Shown piece after piece: positions 52,870 through 60,778 of a stretch of DNA of 64,000 nt. The stretch covers positions 248,001 to 312,000 of the forward strand of contig NZ_JBMPIT010000007.1 of NCBI RefSeq assembly GCF_049341845.1. The letters are read 5' to 3'. How positions within the stretch are numbered: position 1 is the first letter of the stretch; every line of letters begins with the position of its first letter. The position numbers and the translations under genes are program-made. The stretch comes from Curtobacterium guangdongense. GTDB lineage: Bacteria; Actinomycetota; Actinomycetes; Actinomycetales; Microbacteriaceae. Below the pieces are notes generated by a model that saw only the letters and a program-made list of their open reading frames with translations, did not search any database and was not told where the DNA came from.

Positions 52870-53894
52870 CCCGCATCGTGGTCGTCGGCGCGACCGGGAA
52901 CGTCGGTACCGCCGTCGTCCGCCGACTCGCCGCCGAACCCGACGTGCAGGTCGTCGGGGTCGCCCGTCGCCTGCCCGACGTGCACACCGCGCCGTACGGC
53001 GATGCCGTCTGGCACGCGGTCGACGTCGGCGCCTCCGACGCCGTGGACCAGCTCGCCGCCGTGTTCCGCGGCGCTGATGCCGTGATCCACCTGGCGTGGG
53101 CGCTGCAGCCGACGCACGACATCCCGGTGCAGTACCGCACGAACGTGACCGGGACGGCGAACGTGCTCGCCGCCGTGGCCCGGGTGTCGGTCCCGCAGGT
53201 CGTCGTCGCGTCGTCGGTGGGGACCTACCGCGGGGTGGACGCAGCGGGCAAGCGCCTGCGCGTCGACGAGTCGTGGCCGGTGGACGGCATCCAGACGGCG
53301 ACGTACTCGATCCACAAGGCGGAGAACGAGCGGGCGATGGACGCCTTTGCTCAAGCGAACCCGGACGTCGTGGTGACGCGACTCCGGCCGGGGTTGATCT
53401 TCCAGCGGGCGGCTGCGGCCGAGATCCGGCGGCTGTTCCTCGGGAAGCTCGTCCCGATGCGAGCGGTCCGGTGGATCCAATGGGCCGTGCTGCCGTTGCC
53501 GCTGCGCTTCGTGTTCCAGGCCGTGCACGCCGACGACGTCGCCGACGCGTACTGGCGCGCGGTGGACCGGCGAGCGGCCGGGGCGTTCAACATCGCCGCG
53601 ACGCCCGTGCTCACACCGCCCCGGATCGCGGCGGTGCTCGGGATGCGCGGGGCCGTCCGGATCCCGCTCGGGCTGCTCCGCGGCCTGGTCACCCTGACCT
53701 GGCGCCTCCGGATCCAGCCGACGGACGCCGGGTGGATCGACATCGCCGCGTCGGTTCCGATCATGCGTACGGATCGCGCCCGCACGGAACTCGGGTGGGA
53801 GGCACGGCACACCTCCGAAGACGCGTTGCGTGCGCTCGTGTCCGGGTTCGCGGACGGTGCGAACGTCGAGGGGTCGGGTCCCCTCCGCGGATAG
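52866..53894 (+). CDS. NAD-dependent epimerase/dehydratase (extended SDR)
   Basis: This 342-residue protein has the nucleotide motif GATGNVG (about 8-14), the active-site Tyr-x-x-x-Lys (TYSIHKAENERA) and an extended SDR C-terminus (about 200-335). It may act on a nucleotide sugar or other substrate. GTG overlaps the ADH stop (GTGA). No sugar-pathway neighbours are seen, so the substrate is open. Confidence 0.8.
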   Translation: MTRIVVVGATGNVGTAVVRRLAAEPDVQVVGVARRLPDVHTAPYGDAVWHAVDVGASDAVDQLAAVFRGADAVIHLAWALQPTHDIPVQYRTNVTGTANVLAAVARVSVPQVVVASSVGTYRGVDAAGKRLRVDESWPVDGIQTATYSIHKAENERAMDAFAQANPDVVVTRLRPGLIFQRAAAAEIRRLFLGKLVPMRAVRWIQWAVLPLPLRFVFQAVHADDVADAYWRAVDRRAAGAFNIAATPVLTPPRIAAVLGMRGAVRIPLGLLRGLVTLTWRLRIQPTDAGWIDIAASVPIMRTDRARTELGWEARHTSEDALRALVSGFADGANVEGSGPLRG

Positions 53895-53919
53895 CGGGCG
53901 GGGGCGGGGCAGGGCGGGG

Positions 53920-53999
53920 GCCGTTTCGCGCGTGGGAAGACGAATCGCGCGTAGGAGGTCGACTTTCCGGGCCTCCTACGCGCGAAACGGCTTCCTACG
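53920..53999. repeat. Compound inverted repeat with alternative pairings
   Basis: CGCGCGTAGGAGG (53946-53958) pairs perfectly with 53972-53984. GCCGTTTCGCGCG (53920-53932) pairs perfectly with 53979-53991, and CGTGGGAAG (53931-53939) pairs with one mismatch with 53991-53999. The arms overlap, so the hairpins exclude one another. It lies between the epimerase gene and the DUF6314-like gene. Confidence 0.6.
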
Positions 54000-54039
54000 G
54001 CGGGCGTGATGGGAACGACCGTGCGGGTACGCTCGCCCC

Positions 54040-54456
54040 GTGATGCCGGACCAGCTGCTCGGGGAATGGGCGCTCGAGCGTGTCGTGGTCGATCGGCGTG
54101 CAGGTGTCCGGGGCACCGTCCGAGGGACCACGACCCTGACGCTCGAACACGCCGGGCTCGTGCGGTGGGAGGAGTCCGGCACGATGGAGCTCGCGGGCCG
54201 GACGACACCGGTTTCCCGAGCGCTCACCGTGCGGCGGGACGACGACGGCACCTGGACGGTGTGCTTCGCCGACGGACGGACGTTCCACGACTGGGTCTGG
54301 GGCGCGTCCGTCGTCCATGCTTGTGCGCCGGACGAGTACACGGGCGTGCTCGCCGGCGACGCAGACCGCTGGACCGTGCGGTGGGACGCGGTGGGCCCCG
54401 CGAAGGACTACCGGCTCGACAGCGTCCTGACCCCGATCGACGCTCCGCTCGTGTGA
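54040..54456 (+). CDS. DUF6314-type small protein
   Basis: This 138-residue protein has the aromatic and acidic pattern of DUF6314 (FHDWVWG, HACAPDEYTGVL, KDYRLDSVL). It may be a beta-barrel ligand-binding fold, and the function is unknown. Start GTG 54040 has TACGCT 6 nt upstream; ATG 54043 is alternative. No signal is seen. Confidence 0.6.
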   Translation: MMPDQLLGEWALERVVVDRRAGVRGTVRGTTTLTLEHAGLVRWEESGTMELAGRTTPVSRALTVRRDDDGTWTVCFADGRTFHDWVWGASVVHACAPDEYTGVLAGDADRWTVRWDAVGPAKDYRLDSVLTPIDAPLV

Positions 54457-54485
54457 GCGTCGGCGGGGCACGGCAGACTGGGCGC

Positions 54486-55163
54486 ATGGCCCGCACCTCC
54501 GGCAAGTCCTCCGGCACCGACGCCCCTCGGATCACCCTGACCGAACCCGCCGACCTCGACGACTGGGCCCCGGCGCCGGGCGACGTGCTGTCCGGCGACC
54601 GCATCGACGGCAAGCGCATCGCGTCGCTCGACATCGCGGGTGAGCGCCTGCCCGACCTCGAGATCGAGGAGTGCGTCATCGAGGACCTCCGTGCCGACGG
54701 CGCCGACCTCCGCGGGGTGCGCGTGCACGACACCGTGATCGATGCCCTCGACGCCCCGGTCCTCCGGGCATCGAGCAGTTCCTGGCGCGAGGTCCGGATC
54801 GGCGGCGGCCGTGTCGGCTCCGCAGAGCTCTACGACGCCGGGCTGAACGGTGTCGAGTTCGTCGGGATGAAGCTCGGGTTCGTGAACCTCCGCGGCGCGA
54901 CGGTCACCGACGTGGTGTTCCGCGACTGCGTCATCGACGAGCTCGACATCGCCGACGCCAAGCTCCTGCGGGTGTCGTTCGAGGGGACCCGCATCCGCGC
55001 CGCCGAGGGCTCGAACACCCGGATCGAGCACGTCGACCTGCGCGGCGCCGACCTCGACCGTGTCGAGCGGCTCGAGGGCTTCCGCGGTGCGACCATCGCG
55101 GCGGACCACCTCTACACGCTCGCACCGTTGCTGGCGGCGCAGGCGGGCTACCGCGTGGACTGA
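54486..55163 (+). CDS. Pentapeptide-repeat protein
   Basis: This 225-residue protein has about 20 pentapeptide-like units with Leu/Phe or Ile centres (ADGADLRGVRVHD, GFVNLRGATVTDVVFRD, ELDIADAKLLRVSF), which should form a right-handed beta-helix. Such proteins can mimic DNA or scaffold enzymes. CAGACT lies 6 nt before the ATG. The stop overlaps the convergent flavoprotein gene. Confidence 0.8.
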   Translation: MARTSGKSSGTDAPRITLTEPADLDDWAPAPGDVLSGDRIDGKRIASLDIAGERLPDLEIEECVIEDLRADGADLRGVRVHDTVIDALDAPVLRASSSSWREVRIGGGRVGSAELYDAGLNGVEFVGMKLGFVNLRGATVTDVVFRDCVIDELDIADAKLLRVSFEGTRIRAAEGSNTRIEHVDLRGADLDRVERLEGFRGATIAADHLYTLAPLLAAQAGYRVD

Positions 55164-56137
55164 CCCACGGGCGTCGTCACCGCAGCCAGCGCCGCGGCGA
55201 GGTCGGCCTGCACGAGGTCGCCGTGCACAGCAGCGCCCGCTTGAGTCCCCGCTGCGGACGACGCGATGACCGTGGCCATCGGCGACACCACGTTGCCGGC
55301 CGCGTAGACCCCGCGCACCGATGTCTTCCCCATGGCGTCGGCCGTCACCGCACTCGCGATCCGCACGTCGCCCATCAGCACGTCCTCCGCGACGATCCCG
55401 AGTCCGTCGAGGCCGTCGACGCGCGCCTCGACAGAGCTGGCGGCAGCGAGCGCGTCGAGCGACACGGTCGTGCCGTCGGCGAGCTCGACGCCGGTCAGGA
55501 CGTCGCCGTCCGACACCACCCGGGCCACCGGACCGTCGTGGACCGCGATCCCGTGGGCAGCGAAACCGGCACGGGCGGTGTCGTCGACGAGCGCAGGGTC
55601 GGTCGCGAACACGGTGACGGCCGAACTCAGCGCACGCCAGAGCAGCGCCTGGTGCGCCCCGAACGGTGTCGTCACGAGCACGCCGATCCGTCGGTCGCGG
55701 ACCTCCCACCCGTGGCAGAACGGGCAGTGCACGACCCCGCGGCCCCACTGCTCCGCGAGACCCGGCACGTCCGGCAGGACGTCCACGGCGCCGGGGGCGA
55801 CGATCACGCGCCGGGCCGTCACCTGCGCACCGGAGTCGAGGGTGGCGGTGAAGGCGACCTCGTCGGCATCGCTCGCCGGTGCGGGGGACGCGGCCACGAG
55901 CCTCCCGGCCGTGACGTCGACCCCGTACCCGGCGACCTCCTCGCGACCGATCCGGGTCAGCTCCAACGGTGGCGTGCCCTCCTGCCCGAGGTAGTTGTGG
56001 ACCCCCGCCGCCGGGGCGTTGCGGGGGTGGCCCGAGTCGACCACCAGCACGGAGCGGCGGGAGCGGCCGAGGATGAGGGCGGCGGCGAGGCCGGCGGCTC
56101 CGCCGCCGATGACGATCACGTCGTAGGTGTCACGCAT
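55148..56137 (-). CDS. Thioredoxin-reductase-like flavoprotein
   Basis: This 329-residue protein has the FAD motif IGGGAAGLAAALILGRSR (about 8-25), a CPFC redox pair with a preceding HC (VVHCPFCHGWEV, about 150) and the NAD-type second fold. It resembles TrxR-like NAD(P)/FAD oxidoreductases that reduce a thiol protein or small disulfide. It is divergent from an XRE-cupin regulator and its stop overlaps the pentapeptide gene by 16 bp. Partner is unknown. Confidence 0.82.
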   Translation of the reverse strand: MRDTYDVIVIGGGAAGLAAALILGRSRRSVLVVDSGHPRNAPAAGVHNYLGQEGTPPLELTRIGREEVAGYGVDVTAGRLVAASPAPASDADEVAFTATLDSGAQVTARRVIVAPGAVDVLPDVPGLAEQWGRGVVHCPFCHGWEVRDRRIGVLVTTPFGAHQALLWRALSSAVTVFATDPALVDDTARAGFAAHGIAVHDGPVARVVSDGDVLTGVELADGTTVSLDALAAASSVEARVDGLDGLGIVAEDVLMGDVRIASAVTADAMGKTSVRGVYAAGNVVSPMATVIASSAAGTQAGAAVHGDLVQADLAAALAAVTTPVGQSTR

Positions 56138-56166
56138 GCGGACATCGTGCGGCGCCGCTCGAGATC

Positions 56167-56194
56167 CGGCAACGATCCTTGCCGATCTGGCAAC
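56167..56194. promoter_or_regulatory. Operator-like repeats between flavoprotein and XRE-cupin gene
   Basis: CGGCAA (56167-56172) and TTGCCG (56179-56184) form an inverted repeat with a 6-nt gap, and TGGCAAC (56188-56194) repeats one arm directly. The cluster lies between the divergent starts at 56137 and 56195. Confidence 0.5.
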
Positions 56195-56818
56195 ATGGCC
56201 GACATGGACCACGGACAGGAGGCTCGGCTCGCCTCACGGACGACGGCTGAGGTCGTCGACGGGGTCGGGCCGCGACTGCGCACCCTGCGGCAGCGACGGG
56301 ACGTCACGTTGGCAGCGCTGGCGGCGGAGACCGGGATCTCGGTGAGCACGCTCTCTCGGCTGGAGTCCGGCCAGCGCAAGCCGACGCTGGAGCTCCTGCT
56401 GCCGTTGGCCCGGGCGTACCAGGTGCCGCTCGACGACCTCGTGGGGGCGCCGCAGACCGGCGATCCGCGCGTGCACATGAAGCCCGAGATGCACGGTGGG
56501 CGGGTCGTCGTGCCGCTCACCCGTCGGACCGGGGGCGTGCGGTCGTTCAAGCAGCTCTTCCCGCCGCACTCGCCCGGTGGTGAGCCGTCCCCGAAGACCC
56601 ACGAAGGCTACGAGTGGCTCTACGTGCTGTCCGGGCGGCTGCGGCTGGTGCTCGGCGAACACGACTTCGACCTCGGGCCGGGTGAGGTCGTCGAGTTCGA
56701 CACGCACACGCCGCACTGGATCGGGAACGTGACGGACCACGTGACCGAGGTGCTCTGTCTGTACGGGCCGCAGGGGGAACGGGCCCACGTGCGGTCGCGG
56801 CCGGTGTCGGCCGGCTGA
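56195..56818 (+). CDS. XRE-family regulator with cupin sensor
   Basis: This 207-residue protein has an N-terminal XRE helix-turn-helix (about 25-80: LRQRRDVTLAALAAETGISV, STLSRLESGQRKPT) and a C-terminal cupin (about 120-195: GYEWLYVLSGRLRLVLGEHD, LGPGEVVEFDTHTPHW). Cupin-XRE regulators sense small molecules such as amino acids or antibiotics. Its partner is probably the divergent flavoprotein. Confidence 0.85.
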   Translation: MADMDHGQEARLASRTTAEVVDGVGPRLRTLRQRRDVTLAALAAETGISVSTLSRLESGQRKPTLELLLPLARAYQVPLDDLVGAPQTGDPRVHMKPEMHGGRVVVPLTRRTGGVRSFKQLFPPHSPGGEPSPKTHEGYEWLYVLSGRLRLVLGEHDFDLGPGEVVEFDTHTPHWIGNVTDHVTEVLCLYGPQGERAHVRSRPVSAG

Positions 56819-56928
56819 GGCGCCGATGCGGTTTGCGACCTTCCTGTGTCGCAGCGCATCGCCGGCCGCGCAGCGTTGCACGGGCACGTCGTCCACAGTT
56901 CGTGGGCCGTGCACGCGGGAGGCCGCTC

Positions 56929-57666
56929 ATGAACACCAACCGATCCGAGGACGACCTCGGGACCCCGATCCACGATCGCACGGCGGCTGCTGAAGGCCAC
57001 GAGGCGCATCCGGGAGTGACGGTGCCGTCGTGGTCGAACGCCACGCCGGTGCCGCCCGCTGCCACGCCGGCTCCGGCTCCGGTTCCGGCTCCGACTGGCG
57101 CTGGTGCTGCTTCCGGTGGGGGCGCTGCCAGTGGGGGCGCTACCGGCGGATCTGGCGCTTCCGGCGCGAAGGACGCCGCGAAGGACGTGGCTGGGGATGC
57201 GAAGGCGAAGGCCGGTGACGTCGCCGGCACGGCGAAGGAGCAGGCGACGAAGGTCGCCTCCGAGGCCGCCGACCACGCCAAGGAGCTCTACGGACAGGCG
57301 TCCGAGAACCTCAAGGAGCAGGCGTCGCAGCAGCAGCAGCGTGCGGCGGGCGGTCTCCGGAACCTCGGCGAACAGCTCGGGCACATGGCGGAGAAGGACG
57401 ACGAGCAGGGCATCGCGGCGAAGGTCGTCCGTGACCTGGCCGGGAGGGCGACCTCGGTCGCCGGGTACCTCGACGACCGTGACCCCGGATCCCTCCTCGG
57501 CGAGGTGAAGTCGTTCGCCGCCAAGCGTCCAGCGACCTTCATCGCGATCGCTGCCGGCGCTGGGATCCTCGCGGGCCGCTTGACGAAGGCGCTCACCGCG
57601 GACGCGAAGCACACCCACGAGGCGGAAGCAGCACGCCACGACCCGACGACGGGGCCGACGGCATGA
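56929..57666 (+). CDS. Low-complexity stress/envelope protein, first gene of three-gene operon
   Basis: This 245-residue protein has a Pro/Ala/Gly-rich first half and a helical, Ala/Lys-rich middle (KDAAKDVAGDAKAKAGDVAG, TKEQATKV), similar to LEA/apolipoprotein-like stress proteins. A hydrophobic stretch near 190-220 (FIAIAAGAGILAGRL) suggests a membrane anchor, ElaB/YqjD-like. No specific family can be named. The next gene begins in the ATGA of its stop. A good part of the DNA is repeat-like. Confidence 0.65.
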   Translation: MNTNRSEDDLGTPIHDRTAAAEGHEAHPGVTVPSWSNATPVPPAATPAPAPVPAPTGAGAASGGGAASGGATGGSGASGAKDAAKDVAGDAKAKAGDVAGTAKEQATKVASEAADHAKELYGQASENLKEQASQQQQRAAGGLRNLGEQLGHMAEKDDEQGIAAKVVRDLAGRATSVAGYLDDRDPGSLLGEVKSFAAKRPATFIAIAAGAGILAGRLTKALTADAKHTHEAEAARHDPTTGPTA

Positions 57667-58097
57667 GCCACTCCGGTGCGCTCCCGACCGAAGAGCCGAC
57701 TCCGGGGGAACGCGCGGCGAGCACGCCGCTCGGCACCCTGCTGTCCGACGCCACCCGCGACCTGTCGGAGCTGTTCCGACAGGAGGTCGCACTGGCCAAG
57801 GCCGAACTCACCGAGTCCGGCAAGAAGGCGGCCAAGGGTGCCGGCCTGCTGAGCGGTGCCGGCGTGGCCGGACTGTTCGCGCTGCTGTTCCTGACGATCG
57901 CGGCCTGGTGGGGCCTCGGCTCCCTGATCGGCAACGCCTGGTCGGGCCTCGTCGTCGCCGTCGTCTACGCGATCGTCGCCGCCGTGCTGGCGCTGCGAGG
58001 ACGCAAGGAACTGAAGACCATCACGGGAGCGCCGCAGACGGTCGCCACCGCCAAGGAAGTCCCCGAAGCACTGAAGCCCAACCGGAGGAAGCCATGA
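57663..58097 (+). CDS. Phage holin-like / actinobacterial membrane protein (DUF1469 type)
   Basis: This 144-residue protein has a helical N-terminus (LLSDATRDLSELFRQEVALA) and two membrane helices (about 65-115: LFALLFLTIAAWWGLGSLIG, LVVAVVYAIVAAVLALRG). It belongs to the holin_X-like group that occurs in non-phage stress operons, so it is not taken as prophage evidence. Its ends overlap both neighbours by 4 bp. Confidence 0.78.
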   Translation: MSHSGALPTEEPTPGERAASTPLGTLLSDATRDLSELFRQEVALAKAELTESGKKAAKGAGLLSGAGVAGLFALLFLTIAAWWGLGSLIGNAWSGLVVAVVYAIVAAVLALRGRKELKTITGAPQTVATAKEVPEALKPNRRKP

Positions 58098-58666
58098 GCA
58101 CCCCAGACGAGATCCGCGCCGAGATCGAGCGCACCAGAGGGGACCTCGGCTCCGACGTCGACGCCCTCGCCGACAAGGTCAGCCCGTCGTCGATCGCCCA
58201 CCGACAGTCCGAGAAGGTCAAGACGCGCTTCCAGGGCCTCCGCGACTCGGTGATGGGTGCTGCCGATTCTGCTCGGTCGAGCGCTTCCGGGAGCGCCTCC
58301 GACGCTGCCGACTCGGCGAAGGGAGCCGTACGACAGGCCACAGGAACGGCGAAGGGCAACCCGCTCGCCGTCGGGCTCATCGCCTTCGGGGCAGGGTGGC
58401 TCGTCTCGGCGCTGCTGCCGTCGACGGACCGCGAGGAGGAGCTCGCGAGCGAGGTCAAGGAACGCTCCAAGCCGCTCGTCGACGAGGTGAAGGAGCAGGC
58501 GCAGGACGCCGGCTCGCAGCTCGGTGACACGGCGAAGGGGCACGTGTCCGACCTGAAGGACTCCGCGCAGCACGCGGCGCAGACGGTCAAGGACGAGGCG
58601 CAGGGGGCGGCGTCCGACGTGCGCGACCACGCGCAGTCGGCCACCGAGGACGTGCGCGGGGCCTGA
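58094..58666 (+). CDS. DUF3618-domain protein
   Basis: This 190-residue protein has the N-terminal DUF3618 signature (MSTPDEIRAEIERTRGDLGS, about 1-35), a single membrane helix (about 90-110: PLAVGLIAFGAGWLVSALLP) and Ala/Lys-rich helical tails. It is usually found after a holin-like gene, as here, and the unit may stabilise the membrane under stress. The ATGA junction gives coupled translation. Confidence 0.82.
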   Translation: MSTPDEIRAEIERTRGDLGSDVDALADKVSPSSIAHRQSEKVKTRFQGLRDSVMGAADSARSSASGSASDAADSAKGAVRQATGTAKGNPLAVGLIAFGAGWLVSALLPSTDREEELASEVKERSKPLVDEVKEQAQDAGSQLGDTAKGHVSDLKDSAQHAAQTVKDEAQGAASDVRDHAQSATEDVRGA

Positions 58667-58711
58667 GGGTCTCGTCGCGGGCGGTCGGCGTCGTGCCGGC
58701 CGCTCTCCGCG

Positions 58712-58801
58712 TCAGGGCGTGTGTGCTCTCGGGTCAGAACACGTCGCCGTCGCTGCCAGCACGATCGCGATCCCCGCGGCCTGCCGTCGTGCGTTCCCCA
58801 T
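58712..58801 (-). CDS. Small 29-codon hydrophobic peptide (tentative)
   Basis: The minus frame MGNARRQAAGIAIVLAATAT followed by CSDPRAHTP has a strong AGGGGGAG ribosome site before ATG 58801 and one hydrophobic segment. The size is small and no family was recognised, so a chance frame is possible. Confidence 0.3.
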   Translation of the reverse strand: MGNARRQAAGIAIVLAATATCSDPRAHTP

Positions 58802-58943
58802 GGCGTGCTCCCCCTTCGCTCCCTGAATCTACGGACGTCGCGCGCCTGGTGCGGTTGCTCTTCGATCACGATGCGGTCCCGACGTGGTGGTCGCCGCCAC
58901 GACGCCCCGGAGGGCGTTCGGCGCCAGGCGATACGGTCGGGGC

Positions 58944-59372
58944 ATGGACTCGCCCGATGACCTCGCCGACGAACTCCGGGAGTCGATCGGGCGGATCGTC
59001 CGTGCGACCCGCGGCAAGGTCGACACGATCCCGCCGGCGCACTCGGCGACGCTCGGGCTGCTCGACCGGCAGGGTGCGATGACGATCGCCGACCTCGCCC
59101 GCAAGCGTGGCGTCAAGCACCAGGGACAGTCCCGCACGGTCGGCGAGCTCGAGGAACGCGGACTGGTCGCACGGGAGACCTCGGCCGAGGACCGCCGGGT
59201 GTCGGTGATCGGCATCACCCCGACCGGACGCGACGTGGTGTTGCGAGACCGACGGGCGCGGGCGGATTGGCTCGCCACGGCGATCGCGGAGGACCTGTCG
59301 GCCGACGAACGGGAGCTGCTCGCCCGGATGCCGCCGTTGCTGCACCGGATCGCCCGGCGCGTCGAGGAGTGA
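58944..59372 (+). CDS. MarR-family transcriptional regulator
   Basis: This 142-residue protein has the MarR winged helix (about 25-100: LGLLDRQGAMTIADLARKRG, SRTVGELEERGLVARETSAE, DRRVSVIGITPTGRDV). TACGGT (58932-58937) lies 6 nt before ATG. The target is unclear; the next genes are a HAD phosphatase and a VOC protein. Effector is unknown. Confidence 0.85.
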   Translation: MDSPDDLADELRESIGRIVRATRGKVDTIPPAHSATLGLLDRQGAMTIADLARKRGVKHQGQSRTVGELEERGLVARETSAEDRRVSVIGITPTGRDVVLRDRRARADWLATAIAEDLSADERELLARMPPLLHRIARRVEE

Positions 59373-59467
59373 CGACCACGCCGCATCGGTGACACGTCGT
59401 CCGCCGCGTCCGTCACACGTCGTCGCGGACTGAGCCGGTGCAGAGGCCGGCGGAGTTGCCTGGGGTG

Positions 59468-60187
59468 ATGTCTGCCGACCCCAGCACCGCCGTCCTGTTC
59501 GACATCGACGGGACGCTCGTCGACTCGAACTACGCCCACGTCGACGCGTGGTGGCGGGCGTTCCGCGCCGTCGACGAGTCCGTCGACGCCTGGCGCATCC
59601 ACCGTGCGATCGGCATGGACTCCTCCCGCCTGCTCGGGTCGTTGCTCCCCGACGCACCGGACGACGTCCACACGACCGCGAAGCAGTACCACTCCGCGTA
59701 CTACGCCGAGCAGATGCCTCGATTGCGTCCACTGCCCGGAGCCCGCGACCTGTTGCGGGCCGTCGCATCCCTGGGGCACGCGGTGGTGCTCGCCACGAGT
59801 GCTCCCGCGTCCGAGCTCGTCCGGCTGCGGGAGGTCCTCGCCGCCGAGGAGTGGATCACGGCGGTGACCAGCTCCGAGGACGTCGACGAGGCGAAGCCGG
59901 CGCCCGGGATCGTCCAGGTCGCGCTCGACCGGGTCGGGGTGGTCGTGGAGCGGGCCGTCATGGTCGGGGACGCGATGTGGGACGTCGAGGCGTCGGCCAA
60001 GGTCGGCGTGCCGTGCATCTCCGTGATGACGGGCGGCATCGGCGGCGACGAACTCCGGCGGGCCGGAGCCGCTGCCGTGTACGACGACGCGGCGGCGGTC
60101 CTGGCGGACCTCGACGGCGGCCCGATCGGCGCGCTCGGGTCGCCCGGGGCGCCCGCGTCGCCCGGCGCGCTCGGCGGGCGCTCGTGA
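59468..60187 (+). CDS. HAD-family phosphatase (beta-phosphoglucomutase-like)
   Basis: This 239-residue protein has the HAD nucleophile DIDGTLVDSN (about 12-21), the Ser/Thr motif LATSAPAS, the Lys in EAKPAPGI and the acidic VGDAMWDVEA. It would hydrolyse a small phosphate ester. The last 20 residues are Pro/Gly/Ala-rich. Its TGA overlaps the GTG of the VOC gene. Confidence 0.85.
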   Translation: MSADPSTAVLFDIDGTLVDSNYAHVDAWWRAFRAVDESVDAWRIHRAIGMDSSRLLGSLLPDAPDDVHTTAKQYHSAYYAEQMPRLRPLPGARDLLRAVASLGHAVVLATSAPASELVRLREVLAAEEWITAVTSSEDVDEAKPAPGIVQVALDRVGVVVERAVMVGDAMWDVEASAKVGVPCISVMTGGIGGDELRRAGAAAVYDDAAAVLADLDGGPIGALGSPGAPASPGALGGRS

Positions 60188-60696
60188 CGGTGCGCGGCGT
60201 CGACCACGTCGGCGTGACCGTGCCGGACGTCGACGCGGCGACCACCTTCCTCGTCGAGGCGTTCGACGCGGTCGTGCTGTACGACACGCTCCCCGCCGAC
60301 GCGCCACCGAAGGGCGGCCACGAGACGGACGAGCGACTCGGCGTGGCCGACGGTGCCCGCGAGGTCCGCGTCCGGATGCTCGCCGTGCCCGGCGGCCCCG
60401 GCATCGAGCTGTTCGCGTTCGACGGTGCTGCGCAGGGGGCTCCAGCGGTGCCGACGGACCTCGGATGGCAGCACGTCGCGCTGTACGTCGACGACCTCGA
60501 CGCGACACTCGACCGGGTCGTGCGTGCCGGCGCCGTCGCACTCGGTGCACCCCGTCCGCTCCCTGGGCCCGAGGCCGGTCCGCGGAACCGGTTCGTCTAC
60601 GTCCGGACCCCGTGGGGGAGCACCGTCGAGCTGCTGACGTACCCGGACCCGCAGCCGTACGAGGCGCACACGGACCGTCGCCGCTGGCACCCCTGA
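60184..60696 (+). CDS. VOC-superfamily (glyoxalase/dioxygenase-like) protein
   Basis: This 170-residue protein has two VOC half-folds. Metal-ligand candidates are His (RGVDHVGVTV), Glu (GIELFAF), His (GWQHVALYV) and Glu (STVELLTYP). It could be a glyoxalase, lyase or antibiotic-binding member. Translation is coupled to the HAD gene. Confidence 0.82.
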   Translation: MTVRGVDHVGVTVPDVDAATTFLVEAFDAVVLYDTLPADAPPKGGHETDERLGVADGAREVRVRMLAVPGGPGIELFAFDGAAQGAPAVPTDLGWQHVALYVDDLDATLDRVVRAGAVALGAPRPLPGPEAGPRNRFVYVRTPWGSTVELLTYPDPQPYEAHTDRRRWHP

Positions 60697-60758
60697 CCCG
60701 CACACACGCGAACCCGCGTACCCGCGTTCGGCGGTGTCGTCCGTGCGTGTCAGGATGG

Positions 60759-60778
60759 TCGATCGTGATCACGATCGA
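60759..60778. promoter_or_regulatory. Perfect 20-bp palindrome spanning GNAT start codon
   Basis: TCGATCGTGATCACGATCGA is a perfect 20-bp palindrome and the GTG start lies at 60765-60767 inside it. It could be an operator or an RNA hairpin that hides the start. Confidence 0.55.

Noticed and set aside
57663..58097. Prophage evidence from a holin-like gene
   Set aside because: No other phage genes or integration sites are nearby, and the type is common in non-phage stress operons.
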